This document shows, in pieces, positions 32,057 to 42,096 of a DNA stretch of 60,332 bases. This stretch comes from Burkholderiales bacterium (GTDB lineage Bacteria; Pseudomonadota; Gammaproteobacteria; Burkholderiales; Burkholderiaceae_C), in the NCBI GenBank assembly GCA_947452135.1, contig CANGBT010000003.1, positions 1-60,332 of the forward strand. Reading direction: 5' to 3'. The notes beneath the pieces were generated by a model that had not been told where the DNA came from, did no database searches, and saw nothing but the letters and a program-made list of their open reading frames with translations. Within the stretch, counting starts at the first letter, position 1. Each line of letters starts with the position of its first letter. The position numbers and the translations under genes are program-made.

Positions 32057-33169
32057 ATGGAACAGGCAATCATCTGGTCAATTCCGCTGCTGGGTCTGGC
32101 AGCGCTGATCGAATTCATCTTCAGCCGTGTGCGCGGCAGAAAAACCTACCGCGGCAACGACACGCTGGCCAGCTTGAGTCAGGGGCTGATCAGCCAATTG
32201 GTCTTCGTGTGCACGCCTTTGCTGCAGATTGGCATCTACGCGATGGTGTTCACGTCCCTCGGGTACCAGGTGGATTCGCCGTTCTGGTACTCATGGAAGG
32301 GCATCGTGATCGCGGTGCTGATGTTCGATTTTTGTGAGTACTGGTTGCACCGTGTCGGCCATGAGGTCGCCGTTTTCTGGGCCGCCCACGTGGTGCACCA
32401 CCAAAGCGAAGAACTCAACATCTGCACCGCGCTGAGGCAGGAAAGCCAGAACGCGGTGCTCGGCTGGCCGTTTTATTTACCGATGGCGATTGCGGGTGTG
32501 CCACCCGAGTTGTTCGGGTTCTCTTTTCTGGCTGTTCAGTACTACCAGATCTGGGCGCACACCGATCAGGTCGGCAAGCTGGGCTGGCTTGACGGCGTGA
32601 TCACTACGCCTTCGAGCCACCGCGTTCATCACGCAGTGAACGATTGCTACATCGACCGCAACTACGGTGGGTTGCTCATGCTGTGGGATCGTCTGTTCGG
32701 CACCTATGCGGTGGAGACCGAGCGCTGTGTGTTCGGCACGCGCACGCCGGTTCGCAGCTTCAACCCGATCAAGGCGATCACTCAGGTGTATGCCGATCTG
32801 GCCAGGGACGCCTGGCACACGCGGCGCTGGCAGGACAAGTTGCGGGTCTGGTTCATGCCACCGGGCTGGCGTCCTGATGATGTGGCCAAGAGGTTTCCTC
32901 ACCCGCCTTTCGATCCGAACCGGGAAAGCTACAACCCGCCCGCCACCACAACCGCGTTGGTGGTGGCCACGGTGCTGTTTTTGGCGATTGCGGCAGGCAG
33001 CGGCATCTTGCTGTGGGATGCCGAGAACATGGATGCCGGCCCGCGTGCCTTGTGGGTGGCCTTGCTGATTGGCGGCTTGTGCGTGGTCGGCGAGCTGATC
33101 GACGGTCGCCGCTTCGGTCTGCCGGGGTGGTCGCCCCGGGCCGAGCGCAAGAACGAACCGGCGAGCTGA
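32057..33169 (+). CDS. Sterol desaturase / fatty acid hydroxylase superfamily protein
   Basis: A 370-residue membrane di-iron enzyme of the FA_hydroxylase family. The histidine clusters are in place: HRVGH (about residue 98), HVVHHQSE (about 111) and SHRVHHAVN (about 190). Four hydrophobic segments surround them, and two more helices lie in the C-terminal 70 residues, which is longer than the minimal family. Members hydroxylate or desaturate lipids, carotenoids or sterols; here no neighbour indicates the substrate. It stands alone between two terminators. Confidence 0.9.
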   Translation: MEQAIIWSIPLLGLAALIEFIFSRVRGRKTYRGNDTLASLSQGLISQLVFVCTPLLQIGIYAMVFTSLGYQVDSPFWYSWKGIVIAVLMFDFCEYWLHRVGHEVAVFWAAHVVHHQSEELNICTALRQESQNAVLGWPFYLPMAIAGVPPELFGFSFLAVQYYQIWAHTDQVGKLGWLDGVITTPSSHRVHHAVNDCYIDRNYGGLLMLWDRLFGTYAVETERCVFGTRTPVRSFNPIKAITQVYADLARDAWHTRRWQDKLRVWFMPPGWRPDDVAKRFPHPPFDPNRESYNPPATTTALVVATVLFLAIAAGSGILLWDAENMDAGPRALWVALLIGGLCVVGELIDGRRFGLPGWSPRAERKNEPAS

Positions 33170-33195
33170 GCGTCATCCGCTTGTGACCAGCATCC

Positions 33196-33221
33196 AGCCC
33201 GGCCAGTGCGCCGGGCTTTTT
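33196..33221 (+). terminator. Intrinsic terminator after the hydroxylase gene
   Basis: AGCCCGGC-CAGTGC-GCCGGGCT with a T-run, 27 bp after the hydroxylase stop. Confidence 0.9.
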
Positions 33222-33345
33222 GTTGGCTGCGGCTGGTGGGTTGATTTTTGTCATGAGCCCTTACTGCGGCCTCGCTCTCATGGAGTCGCGTCCCGTTGAC
33301 ACCGCACCCATATTGATGACAGCCCACCTGACCATCCTCGCCGCC

Positions 33346-33363
33346 CTGTCACAAAACCCTCAC
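33346..33363 (+). promoter_or_regulatory. Pho-box-like site upstream of pstS
   Basis: CTGTCAC-AAAA-CCCTCAC fits the PhoB direct-repeat pattern (7 bp, 4 bp AT-rich spacer, 7 bp; consensus CTGTCAT). The first half matches six of seven positions and the second four to five. It lies 113 bp before the pstS ATG, suitable for a PhoB-activated promoter under phosphate limitation. Confidence 0.65.
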
Positions 33364-33475
33364 ATTGGAGTCATACCATCGTGCTTGAAGCGCCGATCGG
33401 CTGGACTGTTCGATTGGTGAGCGTCCTGTGTTGCCATGCGGTTGCGGTAAATATTTCAAAACTACTGAATTGACA

Positions 33476-34513
33476 ATGAACGCAAAAAATCTTGTCCGAC
33501 CTTTGATTGCCGTTGCGACGTTTGCACTGGCAAGCTTGTCCTACGCCCAGAACGTCACTGGGGCTGGAGCCACGTTCCCGGCGCCTCTCTACGCCAAGTG
33601 GGCCGATGCCTACAACAAGGCCACCAAGGTGCAAATCAACTACCAGTCGGTGGGCTCCGGCGCCGGCATCAAGCAGATCATCTCGAAGACCGTGGACTTC
33701 GGCGCTTCCGACAAGCCGCTGACCGATGAGGAACTCGCCAAGGAAGGCCTGCTGCAGTTCCCCGCCGTGATCGGTGGCGTGGTTCCCGTGGTCAACATCA
33801 AGGGCGTGACCCCAGGCCAGATCCGTCTGACCGGTTTGCTGCTGGCCGACATCTACTTGGGCAAGATCACCAAGTGGAGCGACCCCGCCATCAAGGCGAT
33901 CAACCGCGATGTGCCTCTGCCTGACAGCGCCATTGCCGTGGTGCGCCGCGCTGACGGCTCGGGCACCAGCTTCTTGTTCACGAACTACCTGTCCAAGGTC
34001 AGCCCTGACTGGAAGAGCCGCGTCGGTGAGGGCACTGCCGTCAACTGGCCCACGGGCACGGGCGGCAAGGGCAACGAAGGCGTGTCGGCTTTCGTGCAGC
34101 GGCTCGAAAACTCGATCGGCTACGTGGAGTACTCGTACGCCAAGCAAAACAAGATGTCGTACATCCTGATCGGCAACCGCGAAGGCAAGTTCGTCGCCCC
34201 TGAGGATGACAGCTTCAAGGCGGCAGCGGCCAACGCCGAATGGAACAAGTCGTTCTACCAGGTGTTGACTGAGCAGTCCGGCGACAAGGCTTGGCCCATC
34301 ACTGGTGCTACCTTCATCCTGATGCACAAGGTTCAAGACAAGCCCGAGCAAGCCGGCAGCGTGCTCAAGTTCTTCAGCTGGGGTTACGACAACGGCGACA
34401 AGATGGCTGAGGAACTGGACTACGTCCCGATGCCCAAGGCAGTCAAGGAGATGGTGGCCAAGCAATGGACCACCATGAAGGACACCACGGGCAAGCCCAT
34501 CGCCGTGAAGTGA
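33476..34513 (+). CDS. pstS: Phosphate ABC transporter substrate-binding protein PstS
   Basis: Periplasmic phosphate-binding protein of 345 residues for the high-affinity Pst system. A signal peptide covers 1-24 (ends SLSYA-Q). The mature protein starts NVTGAGATFPAPLYAKWADAYNK; the phosphate-site motifs GSGAGIKQI, FGASDKPL and RADGSGTSFLFTNYLS are intact, and SIGYVEYSYAKQNKM is the C-terminal family block. The ATG at 33476 was chosen for the signal peptide; an upstream GTG frame lacks homology. pstCAB and phoU do not follow: a strong terminator and then the FIST gene come next, so pstS is a solitary gene here. Confidence 0.95.
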   Translation: MNAKNLVRPLIAVATFALASLSYAQNVTGAGATFPAPLYAKWADAYNKATKVQINYQSVGSGAGIKQIISKTVDFGASDKPLTDEELAKEGLLQFPAVIGGVVPVVNIKGVTPGQIRLTGLLLADIYLGKITKWSDPAIKAINRDVPLPDSAIAVVRRADGSGTSFLFTNYLSKVSPDWKSRVGEGTAVNWPTGTGGKGNEGVSAFVQRLENSIGYVEYSYAKQNKMSYILIGNREGKFVAPEDDSFKAAAANAEWNKSFYQVLTEQSGDKAWPITGATFILMHKVQDKPEQAGSVLKFFSWGYDNGDKMAEELDYVPMPKAVKEMVAKQWTTMKDTTGKPIAVK

Positions 34514-34539
34514 TTCTTCCGTTGCCTTGCGAGGCAACC

Positions 34540-34578
34540 AGCCCCTGCGGTCCCTGGGTGGACCACAGGGGCTTTTTT
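34540..34578 (+). terminator. Intrinsic terminator after pstS
   Basis: AGCCCCTG-C-GGTCC ... GGACC-A-CAGGGGCT followed by six T; 26 bp after the pstS stop. It isolates pstS from the next gene. Confidence 0.92.
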
Positions 34579-34727
34579 GTGCCTGTGCCAGGCGCCGATC
34601 CAGCGGTTCAGATTTATCCTAAATCGACCGATAACGGCATGTGGCGGCCGGAGTTGCCAGTCGCTCGTTGTCCGTTTTCTCGTCGGCCGGACGGTTTTTC
34701 GTCAGTTCCAGCACAGGAGGCGCTGTC

Positions 34728-35870
34728 ATGAAGATCTTGCAAGCTTGCTTTCCGCGCTGTCCCGATGCGGGTGAACTGAGCGATCTGGCCACCATCGAGC
34801 CTCAACTTGTGCTGGTGTTTGGCTCGGTCGCACTGATCAGTGACCCGGGGGTTCTGCGATCTCTGCGCAGTGCTTTTCCCGAGGCGGAACTGGCCGGGTG
34901 TTCGACCGCCGGCGAGATCACCGACGATGGGGTGCTTGATGACCAGCTCGTGCTGACGGCATTGCACTTCAAGCACCCTGGCTTTGTCGTGGCAACCACC
35001 GATCTGCACGGCATGTCCGACTCTGTGGGTGCGGGTTTGCGGTTGGCTGAACAGCTCAACGCGCCCGATTTGCACAATGTCATCGTGTTCAGCCAAGGGG
35101 TGAACGTGAACGGAAGCGCCTTGCTTGAGGGCTTCGGTCAGGGTCTCGCTCCCAGTGTGAAAGTGTCGGGCGGACTGGCAGGTGACGGTGCTGCGTTCAA
35201 GAAGACCTACACGCTGTCGCGGCAGGCGGTCTCGAGCGAGCAGGTGGTGGCGATCGGGTTCACATCTGCAAACTTGGAAGTCAGGCACGCGTCGCTCCAC
35301 GGCTGGAATCCATTTGGGCCGGCGCGCGCGGTGACGCGATGCGAAGGCAACGTCCTGTACGAACTTGACGGCGCACCGGCGCTCGAGGTTTACAAGGAAT
35401 ACCTGGGCGCTTACGCGAAAGACCTCCCCGGCTCAGGACTGCTGTTTCCTTTCGAGATGCTGTCCAGCGACCACCAGACCATGGGGCTGATTCGCACCAT
35501 TCTTGCCATCGACGAGGCCGTCGGAAGCCTGACATTGGCTGGCGATATCGCCGAGGGCTGTTACCTGCGGCTGATGCACGCCACCACGGACTCTCTCGTG
35601 GATGGCGCGCATGAGGCTGCCGTGTCCGCCGGTGTCGACGGGCAGTCCAGCGCTCAGCATCTGGCGCTGCTGGTGAGCTGTGTCGGGCGCAAACTGGTGA
35701 TGGGTGCCAGGGTGGACGAAGAAGTCGAGGCCGTTACAGCCGTGTTCGGCGGCAATGTCCGCGTGGCGGGTTTTTATTCCTACGGCGAAATCAGCCCGGG
35801 GCCGCACGACTCGGTTGCCTCCGATTTGCACAACCAGACGATGACCATCACCCACTTGATGGAACGCTGA
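34728..35870 (+). CDS. FIST-domain sensor protein (NosP-like)
   Basis: A 380-residue cytoplasmic FIST N plus FIST C protein. The N-terminal part (about 25-180) includes [37 protein letters not shown], the classic FIST_N pattern; FIST_C covers about 200-360 ([33 protein letters not shown]). FIST proteins bind small ligands. The co-transcribed NosP members described in Pseudomonas, Vibrio, Shewanella and Legionella bind heme and report nitric oxide to an adjacent hybrid kinase. Here the kinase begins 10 bp downstream, which supports NosP; heme binding itself is inference. An AGGAGG site at 34715-34720 fixes the start. Confidence 0.85.
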   Translation: MKILQACFPRCPDAGELSDLATIEPQLVLVFGSVALISDPGVLRSLRSAFPEAELAGCSTAGEITDDGVLDDQLVLTALHFKHPGFVVATTDLHGMSDSVGAGLRLAEQLNAPDLHNVIVFSQGVNVNGSALLEGFGQGLAPSVKVSGGLAGDGAAFKKTYTLSRQAVSSEQVVAIGFTSANLEVRHASLHGWNPFGPARAVTRCEGNVLYELDGAPALEVYKEYLGAYAKDLPGSGLLFPFEMLSSDHQTMGLIRTILAIDEAVGSLTLAGDIAEGCYLRLMHATTDSLVDGAHEAAVSAGVDGQSSAQHLALLVSCVGRKLVMGARVDEEVEAVTAVFGGNVRVAGFYSYGEISPGPHDSVASDLHNQTMTITHLMER

Positions 35871-35880
35871 GTCCGTACCC

Positions 35881-37755
35881 ATGAGCGACCTCGGGATCTT
35901 TGGCAACCGCGCCTTTGCGCGGCAACTCAGGCGTCATCTGGGCATTGACGGTCAGCAATCGCTCGACACGCTGATCGCGACCCTGGACGAGGCGGGTATT
36001 GAACATCCCGCGCTGGCTCGTCTGTCCGAGCAGTTGCCCAAATTCATGGCCGTGGTGGCTGACAGCTACGAACAGTTCGACCGCGACCAGGTGTTGCGCA
36101 CCCGCAGCCTGGACATCTCGTCGCGTGAGCTTCATCAGATCAACGAGCATTTACGCACCGCCACCCAGAAGGCCGAGGTCGCCAGCGCAGCCAAGTCACA
36201 GTTTCTCGCGACGATCAGCCATGAGATTCGCACGCCCATGAACGGGGTGCTCGGCATGGCCGAATTGCTGCTCGACACTCAACTGGACCCGGAGCAACTG
36301 CAGTTCGCCCGAACCATCGCGCAGTCAGGTCAGGCGCTGCTGTCGATCATCAACGACGTGCTCGACTTCTCGAAGATCGAAGCCCGAAAGCTCAGCCTGG
36401 AGCACATCGCATTTGACGTGTTCGACAGCGTCGATGAAATCGCTGCATTGCTGGCTGGCGCAGCCAGTGGCAAAGGTCTGAAGATCATCACCCGGTTTGG
36501 TACCGACCTGCCCCGATCCCTGATGGGGGACCCTGGACGTCTTCGGCAGATCCTGCTCAATCTGGCGGGTAACGCCATCAAGTTCACCCATGAGGGCCAG
36601 GTGACGATCTCGGCGGATGTCGAGGTCAGTGACGCGGCGCATGTGCAATTGCGCTTTGAGGTGATCGATACCGGCATCGGACTGGACACGAGCGCACAGA
36701 CGCAGGTCTTTGACGCCTTCACGCAGGCGGACAACTCGACGACGCGCAAGTTTGGTGGCAGTGGGCTCGGGCTGTCGATCGCCAAGCAGCTGGTGCAACT
36801 GATGGGCGGAGAGATCGGCGTGAACAGCCAGATCGGCCAGGGAGCAACCTTCTGGTTCACGGCTCGTCTTGCGCACAACCCCGACGGTCCGAAGGTGCGA
36901 AGCGAGCCATTTCCGCCAGCGGCAGCCAAAACCCAGACCGCCACTTGCAGTGCACGCATTCTGATTGCCGAGGACAACCCGGTGAACCAGCAGGTCGCGC
37001 AGTGCATGCTCGAACTGCTCGGTTATGAGGCTGATGTGGTGGCCAACGGCCGCGAAGCGCTGGTGGCTGCGCAGACCGGTGCATACGACCTGGTCTTGAT
37101 GGACTTGCACATGCCGGAGATGGATGGCCTGGAATCCACCCGGCAAATTCGTGCCTGGGAGGCCGCAGCGCGCTGCACAGAACCGCTTCCCATCGTGGCC
37201 CTGACGGCCAACGCGCTGTCCGGCGATCGTGACCTGTGCCTGGCTGCCGGCATGAATGACTACGTCAGCAAGCCGGTCTCCCGTCAGGCGCTGGGCGATG
37301 TCATCGGCCGCCATCTCGGCACTGCCGAGAGCGACGCTCCCGTCACGCAGTCGGCCACCCTGACCAGCCAATGGACACAGCCGGTGGCCTTCGATCCGCA
37401 GGTGCTGGCATCGCTGACGATGGTGGCCGACGGCACTCACCCCGGCTATGCGAACGAATTGCTCGACCTGTATTCACGAGAAGCTTCCCGTGCGCTGGGC
37501 GCCATCGATGAGGCTGCCCGTGCGGGGAACGCCGACATGGTTTTGCGTCTTGCGCACACGCTCAAATCCTCGAGCGCGGCGGTTGGTGCCATGTCCATGG
37601 CCTTCGTGACCGAGCAGCATGAGACGCTCTTGCGCGCCGGTAAACACCCTACGCACAACTGGTTGGCTGCCATGCGCAGCGAATTCGAGCGCTTTGAGGC
37701 GGCGCTCGCCGCACACCGGCAACCTGCCGTCGCGCGCCATCGAGAGTTCCGATGA
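35881..37755 (+). CDS. Hybrid histidine kinase without sensor domain (NahK-like)
   Basis: A soluble 624-residue hybrid kinase. Residues 1-95 form a short helical N-terminus with no transmembrane or PAS domain. It then has HisKA ([20 protein letters not shown], His114), HATPase ([24 protein letters not shown]), one REC ([15 protein letters not shown], Asp408) and a C-terminal HPt ([16 protein letters not shown], His559). Lack of an input domain fits a kinase that receives its signal from the FIST protein. It can pass phosphate from the HPt to the REC of the next gene, whose start overlaps its stop by four bases. Confidence 0.93.
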   Translation: MSDLGIFGNRAFARQLRRHLGIDGQQSLDTLIATLDEAGIEHPALARLSEQLPKFMAVVADSYEQFDRDQVLRTRSLDISSRELHQINEHLRTATQKAEVASAAKSQFLATISHEIRTPMNGVLGMAELLLDTQLDPEQLQFARTIAQSGQALLSIINDVLDFSKIEARKLSLEHIAFDVFDSVDEIAALLAGAASGKGLKIITRFGTDLPRSLMGDPGRLRQILLNLAGNAIKFTHEGQVTISADVEVSDAAHVQLRFEVIDTGIGLDTSAQTQVFDAFTQADNSTTRKFGGSGLGLSIAKQLVQLMGGEIGVNSQIGQGATFWFTARLAHNPDGPKVRSEPFPPAAAKTQTATCSARILIAEDNPVNQQVAQCMLELLGYEADVVANGREALVAAQTGAYDLVLMDLHMPEMDGLESTRQIRAWEAAARCTEPLPIVALTANALSGDRDLCLAAGMNDYVSKPVSRQALGDVIGRHLGTAESDAPVTQSATLTSQWTQPVAFDPQVLASLTMVADGTHPGYANELLDLYSREASRALGAIDEAARAGNADMVLRLAHTLKSSSAAVGAMSMAFVTEQHETLLRAGKHPTHNWLAAMRSEFERFEAALAAHRQPAVARHREFR

Positions 37756-39878
37756 ACGCCGCCAGGCTGCTGCTGGTCGACGATGACCTCATCCTGCGCG
37801 GCATGGCCACGCAGACGCTGCGCCATGCAGGCTTCGAGGTGACGGCGGTCGACAGCGGTGAGGAGGGTCTGCGGATCTTTGCCACCGAGCCGATCGACCT
37901 GGTGCTGCTCGATGTGATGATGCCTGGGCTTGACGGGTTCGAGGTCTGCGCGCGCTTGCGCGCAACGCCTCGCGGTGCGCAAACGCCCATCCTGATGCTG
38001 ACCGGCCTGAACGACGCCGAGTCCGTCGACGCGGCCTTTCGTTGCGGCGCCACCGACTTTGTCACCAAGCCCATCAACTGGACGCTGCTGGGTCACCGTG
38101 TGCGCTACAGCCTGCGCGCAAGCGCGACCTCGGAGGCGGCGCTGCGCAGCAGCGAACACCTCGCCAATGCACAGCAACTCGCCAGGCTTGGCAGTTGGGA
38201 ATGGTCAGTTGTTCACGAAGAGCTGACCTGTTCTAAAGAGTTGCTGAACATCCTGGGCCGCACCGGCGCTGAGGTACCGGCGCTCACGGACGACGCACTG
38301 CTGGCGTACGTGCGCGAGCCGGAACGGCTGACCGTGCAGCGTGCCCGTCATGCGGCGGTGCGTGATGGGCAGTCCTACCAGCTCGATTTCTCGATCGAGC
38401 GCTCTGATGGCACGCGCCGCGTTTTGTCCGAGCAGGCCAGCGCCCGGCGCGATTCGAGCGGGCGGGTGGTGGGTGTGGCAGCCATCGCGCAAGACATCAC
38501 CGAGCGCATCGAGGCAGAGCATCGTATTCACAAGCTGGCTTTCTACGACCGTCTGACAGGGCTGGCCAACCGTCAGCTCTTCATGGACTTCTCGAAAATG
38601 GCCATCGAGCGTGCGAGGCGGTTGCATACCCTGTGCGCTGTTGTCCACATCGATCTCGACCGTTTCAAGTCCGTCAACGACGCGCTAGGCCAGAGTGGTG
38701 GTGACGCGGTGCTGCGCACCTTGGCCGATCGGTTGCAAGAGACCATCCGTCGCGCCGACCTGGCATCGACTGCGCGAATCGATCCCGAGGTGGTGGCGCG
38801 CGTTGCGGGAAACGCCTTCACGGTGCTGCTGCTCGATATTGGCAGTAATGAGCATGCAGTCCTGATCACCAAGCGGCTGCTGCAGGCGGTGGCGCAACCG
38901 CTGGATGCCGGTGCGCAGGCGCTGGTGCTCACGGCCAGTGCTGGCATTGCACTGTTTCCTCGCGACGCCAGCGACGCACAGGCCCTTGCCGAGAAGGCCG
39001 AACAGGCCATGTATGCCGCGAAGGACGCAGGCAGGGCTCAGATACGGTTTTACGACGAGGAGATGAACGCGGCAGCCCGCAAGCGGCTCACGCTCGAAAA
39101 CGATCTTCGCCGCGCGGTGCAGGACGGTGAGTTGTGCCTGTTCTTCCAGCCGCAGGTTGAAGCCGACACCGGCGTGATGCATGCCGCCGAGGCACTGATC
39201 CGGTGGCGGCATCCGAGGCGCGGCCTGGTGCCCCCCGCGGAATTCATCCCGCTTGCCGAAGAAACCGGACTCATCGTGTCGATCGGCGACTGGGTGGTGG
39301 GGGCCGTTTGCGAGGCCCTGCAGCGCTGGACGAAGTTGGGCTTCGGCACGTTCTCCGTGTCGATCAACCTGTCGACGCGAGACTTCATGGAGCAAGACCT
39401 CGTCGAGAAACTCGAGACGATGGTGCATCGGTTCGGCATCGAGGCCCAGCAGTTGTCGCTGGAGATCACTGAGACGGTCCTGATGAGTGACACTGACCGC
39501 ACCGTGGCGCGGTTGCACGAGCTGCGCGACAAGGGGTTTGGTCTGTCGATGGATGATTTCGGGACCGGCTTTTCATCCCTCAGCTACCTCAAGCGCTTTC
39601 CCGTCCACGAACTCAAGATCGATCGCTCGTTCGTTCGAGATGCCACGCGCGGTGGCCTGGACGCAGCCATCGCCGGCTCGATCATCGAGCTGGGCAAGCA
39701 GTTTGGACTGCGGGTCGTGGCCGAAGGCGTCGAGACCGCGGAGCAGGCAGCGTTTCTCGTCGAACGCGGTTGCAACACGCACCAGGGCTACCTGTATGCG
39801 CGGCCGATGCCAGCGGATGAATTTGAAGCCGCTTTGGTGAGTGGCGTCACGTTTTCTCAGGCCATGCCGGGCGCGTGA
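37752..39878 (+). CDS. Response regulator REC-PAS-GGDEF-EAL (c-di-GMP)
   Basis: A 708-residue c-di-GMP enzyme. The REC domain (1-120) has [15 protein letters not shown] with phosphoacceptor Asp54. A PAS domain with PAC covers about 137-255. The GGDEF domain (about 262-430) is degenerate: where GG(D/E)EF is expected the sequence reads VAGNAF (351-356), so cyclase activity is unlikely. The EAL domain (about 448-700) keeps EALIRW (480-485), [27 protein letters not shown] and VAEGVET, so it should be an active phosphodiesterase. Output is probably c-di-GMP removal under control of the kinase upstream. Last gene of the cassette. Confidence 0.94.
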   Translation: MNAARLLLVDDDLILRGMATQTLRHAGFEVTAVDSGEEGLRIFATEPIDLVLLDVMMPGLDGFEVCARLRATPRGAQTPILMLTGLNDAESVDAAFRCGATDFVTKPINWTLLGHRVRYSLRASATSEAALRSSEHLANAQQLARLGSWEWSVVHEELTCSKELLNILGRTGAEVPALTDDALLAYVREPERLTVQRARHAAVRDGQSYQLDFSIERSDGTRRVLSEQASARRDSSGRVVGVAAIAQDITERIEAEHRIHKLAFYDRLTGLANRQLFMDFSKMAIERARRLHTLCAVVHIDLDRFKSVNDALGQSGGDAVLRTLADRLQETIRRADLASTARIDPEVVARVAGNAFTVLLLDIGSNEHAVLITKRLLQAVAQPLDAGAQALVLTASAGIALFPRDASDAQALAEKAEQAMYAAKDAGRAQIRFYDEEMNAAARKRLTLENDLRRAVQDGELCLFFQPQVEADTGVMHAAEALIRWRHPRRGLVPPAEFIPLAEETGLIVSIGDWVVGAVCEALQRWTKLGFGTFSVSINLSTRDFMEQDLVEKLETMVHRFGIEAQQLSLEITETVLMSDTDRTVARLHELRDKGFGLSMDDFGTGFSSLSYLKRFPVHELKIDRSFVRDATRGGLDAAIAGSIIELGKQFGLRVVAEGVETAEQAAFLVERGCNTHQGYLYARPMPADEFEAALVSGVTFSQAMPGA

Positions 39879-39893
39879 CGCGCCACGACCCGT

Positions 39894-41207
39894 TCAACCG
39901 TCTGGCGAACGCCTGCGCAGGCGCTTGGCTTGAATCTGCCAGCCGGCGTGCTCGACCACGTTGGGCGTTGACATCGGCATGCGCTGCCCCAGCCAGCAGC
40001 GCGTGGCGAGCATCGAGTCGCCTGCGCTCATGCGCAGAGCTGCAGAGTCGCCCGGAAACTTCGTCAGTGCCAAGCGGATCGCGTCTTCCTGTGCGGTGTC
40101 CAGGTCGCGCGCTATGAACACCAACCGGCCCCGACCGTCCACGAATGGTCCATCCTTGGGCCATTGCGGCAAGCTGATCGACGGATAGGCCACCGACTGA
40201 ACGCACTGGATCACCTGCGGCAGGGTACTTCCCACCACGTTCATGATGCCCTTCACGCGCAACAGTTTCGAACCATGGGTGGCCAGCACCTGGCCCATGA
40301 CCAAGGAAAAGCCGAGCCACGGCACCGGATCGTCAAAGGCCACCACGAAGGTTCTGACGCCAGCGGCATGGGGAGTGGCTGATGGTGCGGCCTTGACAGT
40401 CGACTTGTCACGCCGATCCAGCAACCGTTCCGTCAGCGGCCTGCCTTCGGCTTCTTGCGGCTTGCTCGCGTCAGCTGGCATCAACCATCCCCGACCCGAG
40501 TCACCCGAGCTTTGCAGTTCGGCTTGGTGTGAAGCCTCGGCGCCGAGCCACGCGGACATGTCGGGCGCCTTGTCGGCCGTGCTGTAGACGCCGCGGCCGA
40601 ACAGGTCGCTGGCATCGATCTTCCCGTTGCGCACACGCCGCAGCGGTGCACCCGGGTTCAGTGTGTGCAGTTCGTGCTCAAGCAGCGTGATGCCATGGGT
40701 CGTCGCCTGATCACACTTGCTGATGAACAGCACGTCGGCCGCCACCACCTGTCGCAGCGCTTCTGGGTAGGCGGACAACTGAGACAGACCGTGAACCGCG
40801 GAAACCACGGTGATCACGCCGTCGCACACATGGCGTGCGGCCACGAAGGGGTCTTCCATGAGGGCGTAGATCACGGGCACCGGATCGGCCAGACCGGAGG
40901 TCTCGATGATGACGCGGGTGATTGGCGCGATGTCCCGGCGGGCGCTGCGCGCGGCCAGACCCTTCAGTGCGCCGATCAGATCGCCCTGGACCGCGCAGCA
41001 CAGGCAGCCCGAATCCAGCAGCCAGAGCTGGTCGTCGAGTTTTTCAACGAGGTGGTGATCGACACCCACCTCGCCGAATTCGTTGACCAGCACCGCGGCA
41101 CCGGCCATCTCGGGCTGCTGCATCCAGTGATTGAGCAGCGTGGTCTTGCCCGAGCCGAGGAACCCGGTGAGCAAGCTGACGGGAATGCGATCAACCGGTG
41201 CCCGCAC
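39894..41207 (-). CDS. COG0523 (CobW/G3E) GTPase
   Basis: A 437-residue G3E-family P-loop GTPase of the CobW/YeiR/ZNG1 type. Walker A is GFLGSGKT at 15-22 and the metal-binding motif GCLCC at 67-71; ETSGLADPVPV and SKCD are the other guanine-nucleotide blocks. A CobW C-terminal domain follows (about 285-410). Members insert or traffic metal (Zn, Co, Fe) for particular enzymes, or act as activators for nitrile hydratase. It is four bases after the Apc5-like gene in the same direction, so it probably serves the metal-containing carboxylase. Which metal cannot be read. Confidence 0.9.
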   Translation of the reverse strand: MRAPVDRIPVSLLTGFLGSGKTTLLNHWMQQPEMAGAAVLVNEFGEVGVDHHLVEKLDDQLWLLDSGCLCCAVQGDLIGALKGLAARSARRDIAPITRVIIETSGLADPVPVIYALMEDPFVAARHVCDGVITVVSAVHGLSQLSAYPEALRQVVAADVLFISKCDQATTHGITLLEHELHTLNPGAPLRRVRNGKIDASDLFGRGVYSTADKAPDMSAWLGAEASHQAELQSSGDSGRGWLMPADASKPQEAEGRPLTERLLDRRDKSTVKAAPSATPHAAGVRTFVVAFDDPVPWLGFSLVMGQVLATHGSKLLRVKGIMNVVGSTLPQVIQCVQSVAYPSISLPQWPKDGPFVDGRGRLVFIARDLDTAQEDAIRLALTKFPGDSAALRMSAGDSMLATRCWLGQRMPMSTPNVVEHAGWQIQAKRLRRRSPDG

Positions 41208-41211
41208 CGAG

Positions 41212-42096
41212 TCACTTCCCGCGCAGTGCGCTCAATCGTTCGAGGACCGATTCCGGACGCAGTCCGGCGGGGACTTCTGCAAAGTAGAACTGGCCGGGTG
41301 CGAGAGCAGGGCACCCCTCGCCGGCAGCAAAGGCGGCGCTGACATCACAACCAACCGCAGCATCGAGGCCTGAGCCTGTCGTGGTCAGTGCGGCCGAGTT
41401 GGAGATGACCGCATCGAAACTGGCCAGATCGGCTGCCGCCACGGCGGTGGACTCGGGCAGGCGCAAAGCGAGCCCCCAACGGTAGTGATGCACCACGTTG
41501 ACGATGGACTGGTAGTGCGACAGGTCCTCGGCGTTGAAGTCGGCCGCAGCACCCGGCTCCTCGAGCAGCACACCTGAAATCGCATAGGTGGACACCGAAC
41601 GCAACAAGTCGGCGATGTACATCGCGCCGTCTTCGACGTCGTCTCCAGTCATCTCCATCTCGTCGCTGCCCGTCAACTGATTGGCATGATGGATCCAGCG
41701 ACGCGGCGAGGGCAGTGCCAACACGAGCGGGGTCTGACCGCGGAGATGAGACAACACGGCCTCGACCACCTCGGCCAGAACCTGACGCGGCGCCTCGGGT
41801 TCGATCAACCTGCGCAAGGCCGTTGCCGGCCTGCGGCGCTTGTTGACCGACTCGGACCAATCGGCGTGCGAGGCGGCCCAGCTGTCGTACAGATCACCGA
41901 CTTCGAGCACCGCCACGTCGGGCTTGACCAACGCGTGAGCCTGCGAAAAGTAGGCCAGATAGTGCGCCGCACTGACCCACGGATCTCCGGCTTCGCCCAG
42001 CAAGAGGCGCTTTGCGTAGTCGGCCGACTTCAGCCACAGGCGTATTTGCCCGTTGCCTTTGGGCGACGGCAGTTGCGTGGCGAAGCCCTCGCTCAT
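41212..42096 (-). CDS. Apc5-like (epsilon) subunit of acetophenone carboxylase
   Basis: A 294-residue protein (about 32 kDa). I recognise it mainly from place and size: acetophenone carboxylase of Aromatoleum has a fifth, separately purified 34-kDa subunit (Apc5/epsilon) encoded last in the operon. The sequence reads RLWLKSADYAKRLLLGEAGDPWVSAAHYLAYFSQAHALVKPDVAVLEVGDLYDSW. It has a beta/alpha pattern somewhat like the uroporphyrinogen-decarboxylase barrel, but I see no catalytic motif. It overlaps the Apc4-like gene by four bases (42093-42096) and precedes the COG0523 GTPase. Assignment is therefore partly contextual. Confidence 0.72.
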   Translation of the reverse strand: MSEGFATQLPSPKGNGQIRLWLKSADYAKRLLLGEAGDPWVSAAHYLAYFSQAHALVKPDVAVLEVGDLYDSWAASHADWSESVNKRRRPATALRRLIEPEAPRQVLAEVVEAVLSHLRGQTPLVLALPSPRRWIHHANQLTGSDEMEMTGDDVEDGAMYIADLLRSVSTYAISGVLLEEPGAAADFNAEDLSHYQSIVNVVHHYRWGLALRLPESTAVAAADLASFDAVISNSAALTTTGSGLDAAVGCDVSAAFAAGEGCPALAPGQFYFAEVPAGLRPESVLERLSALRGK

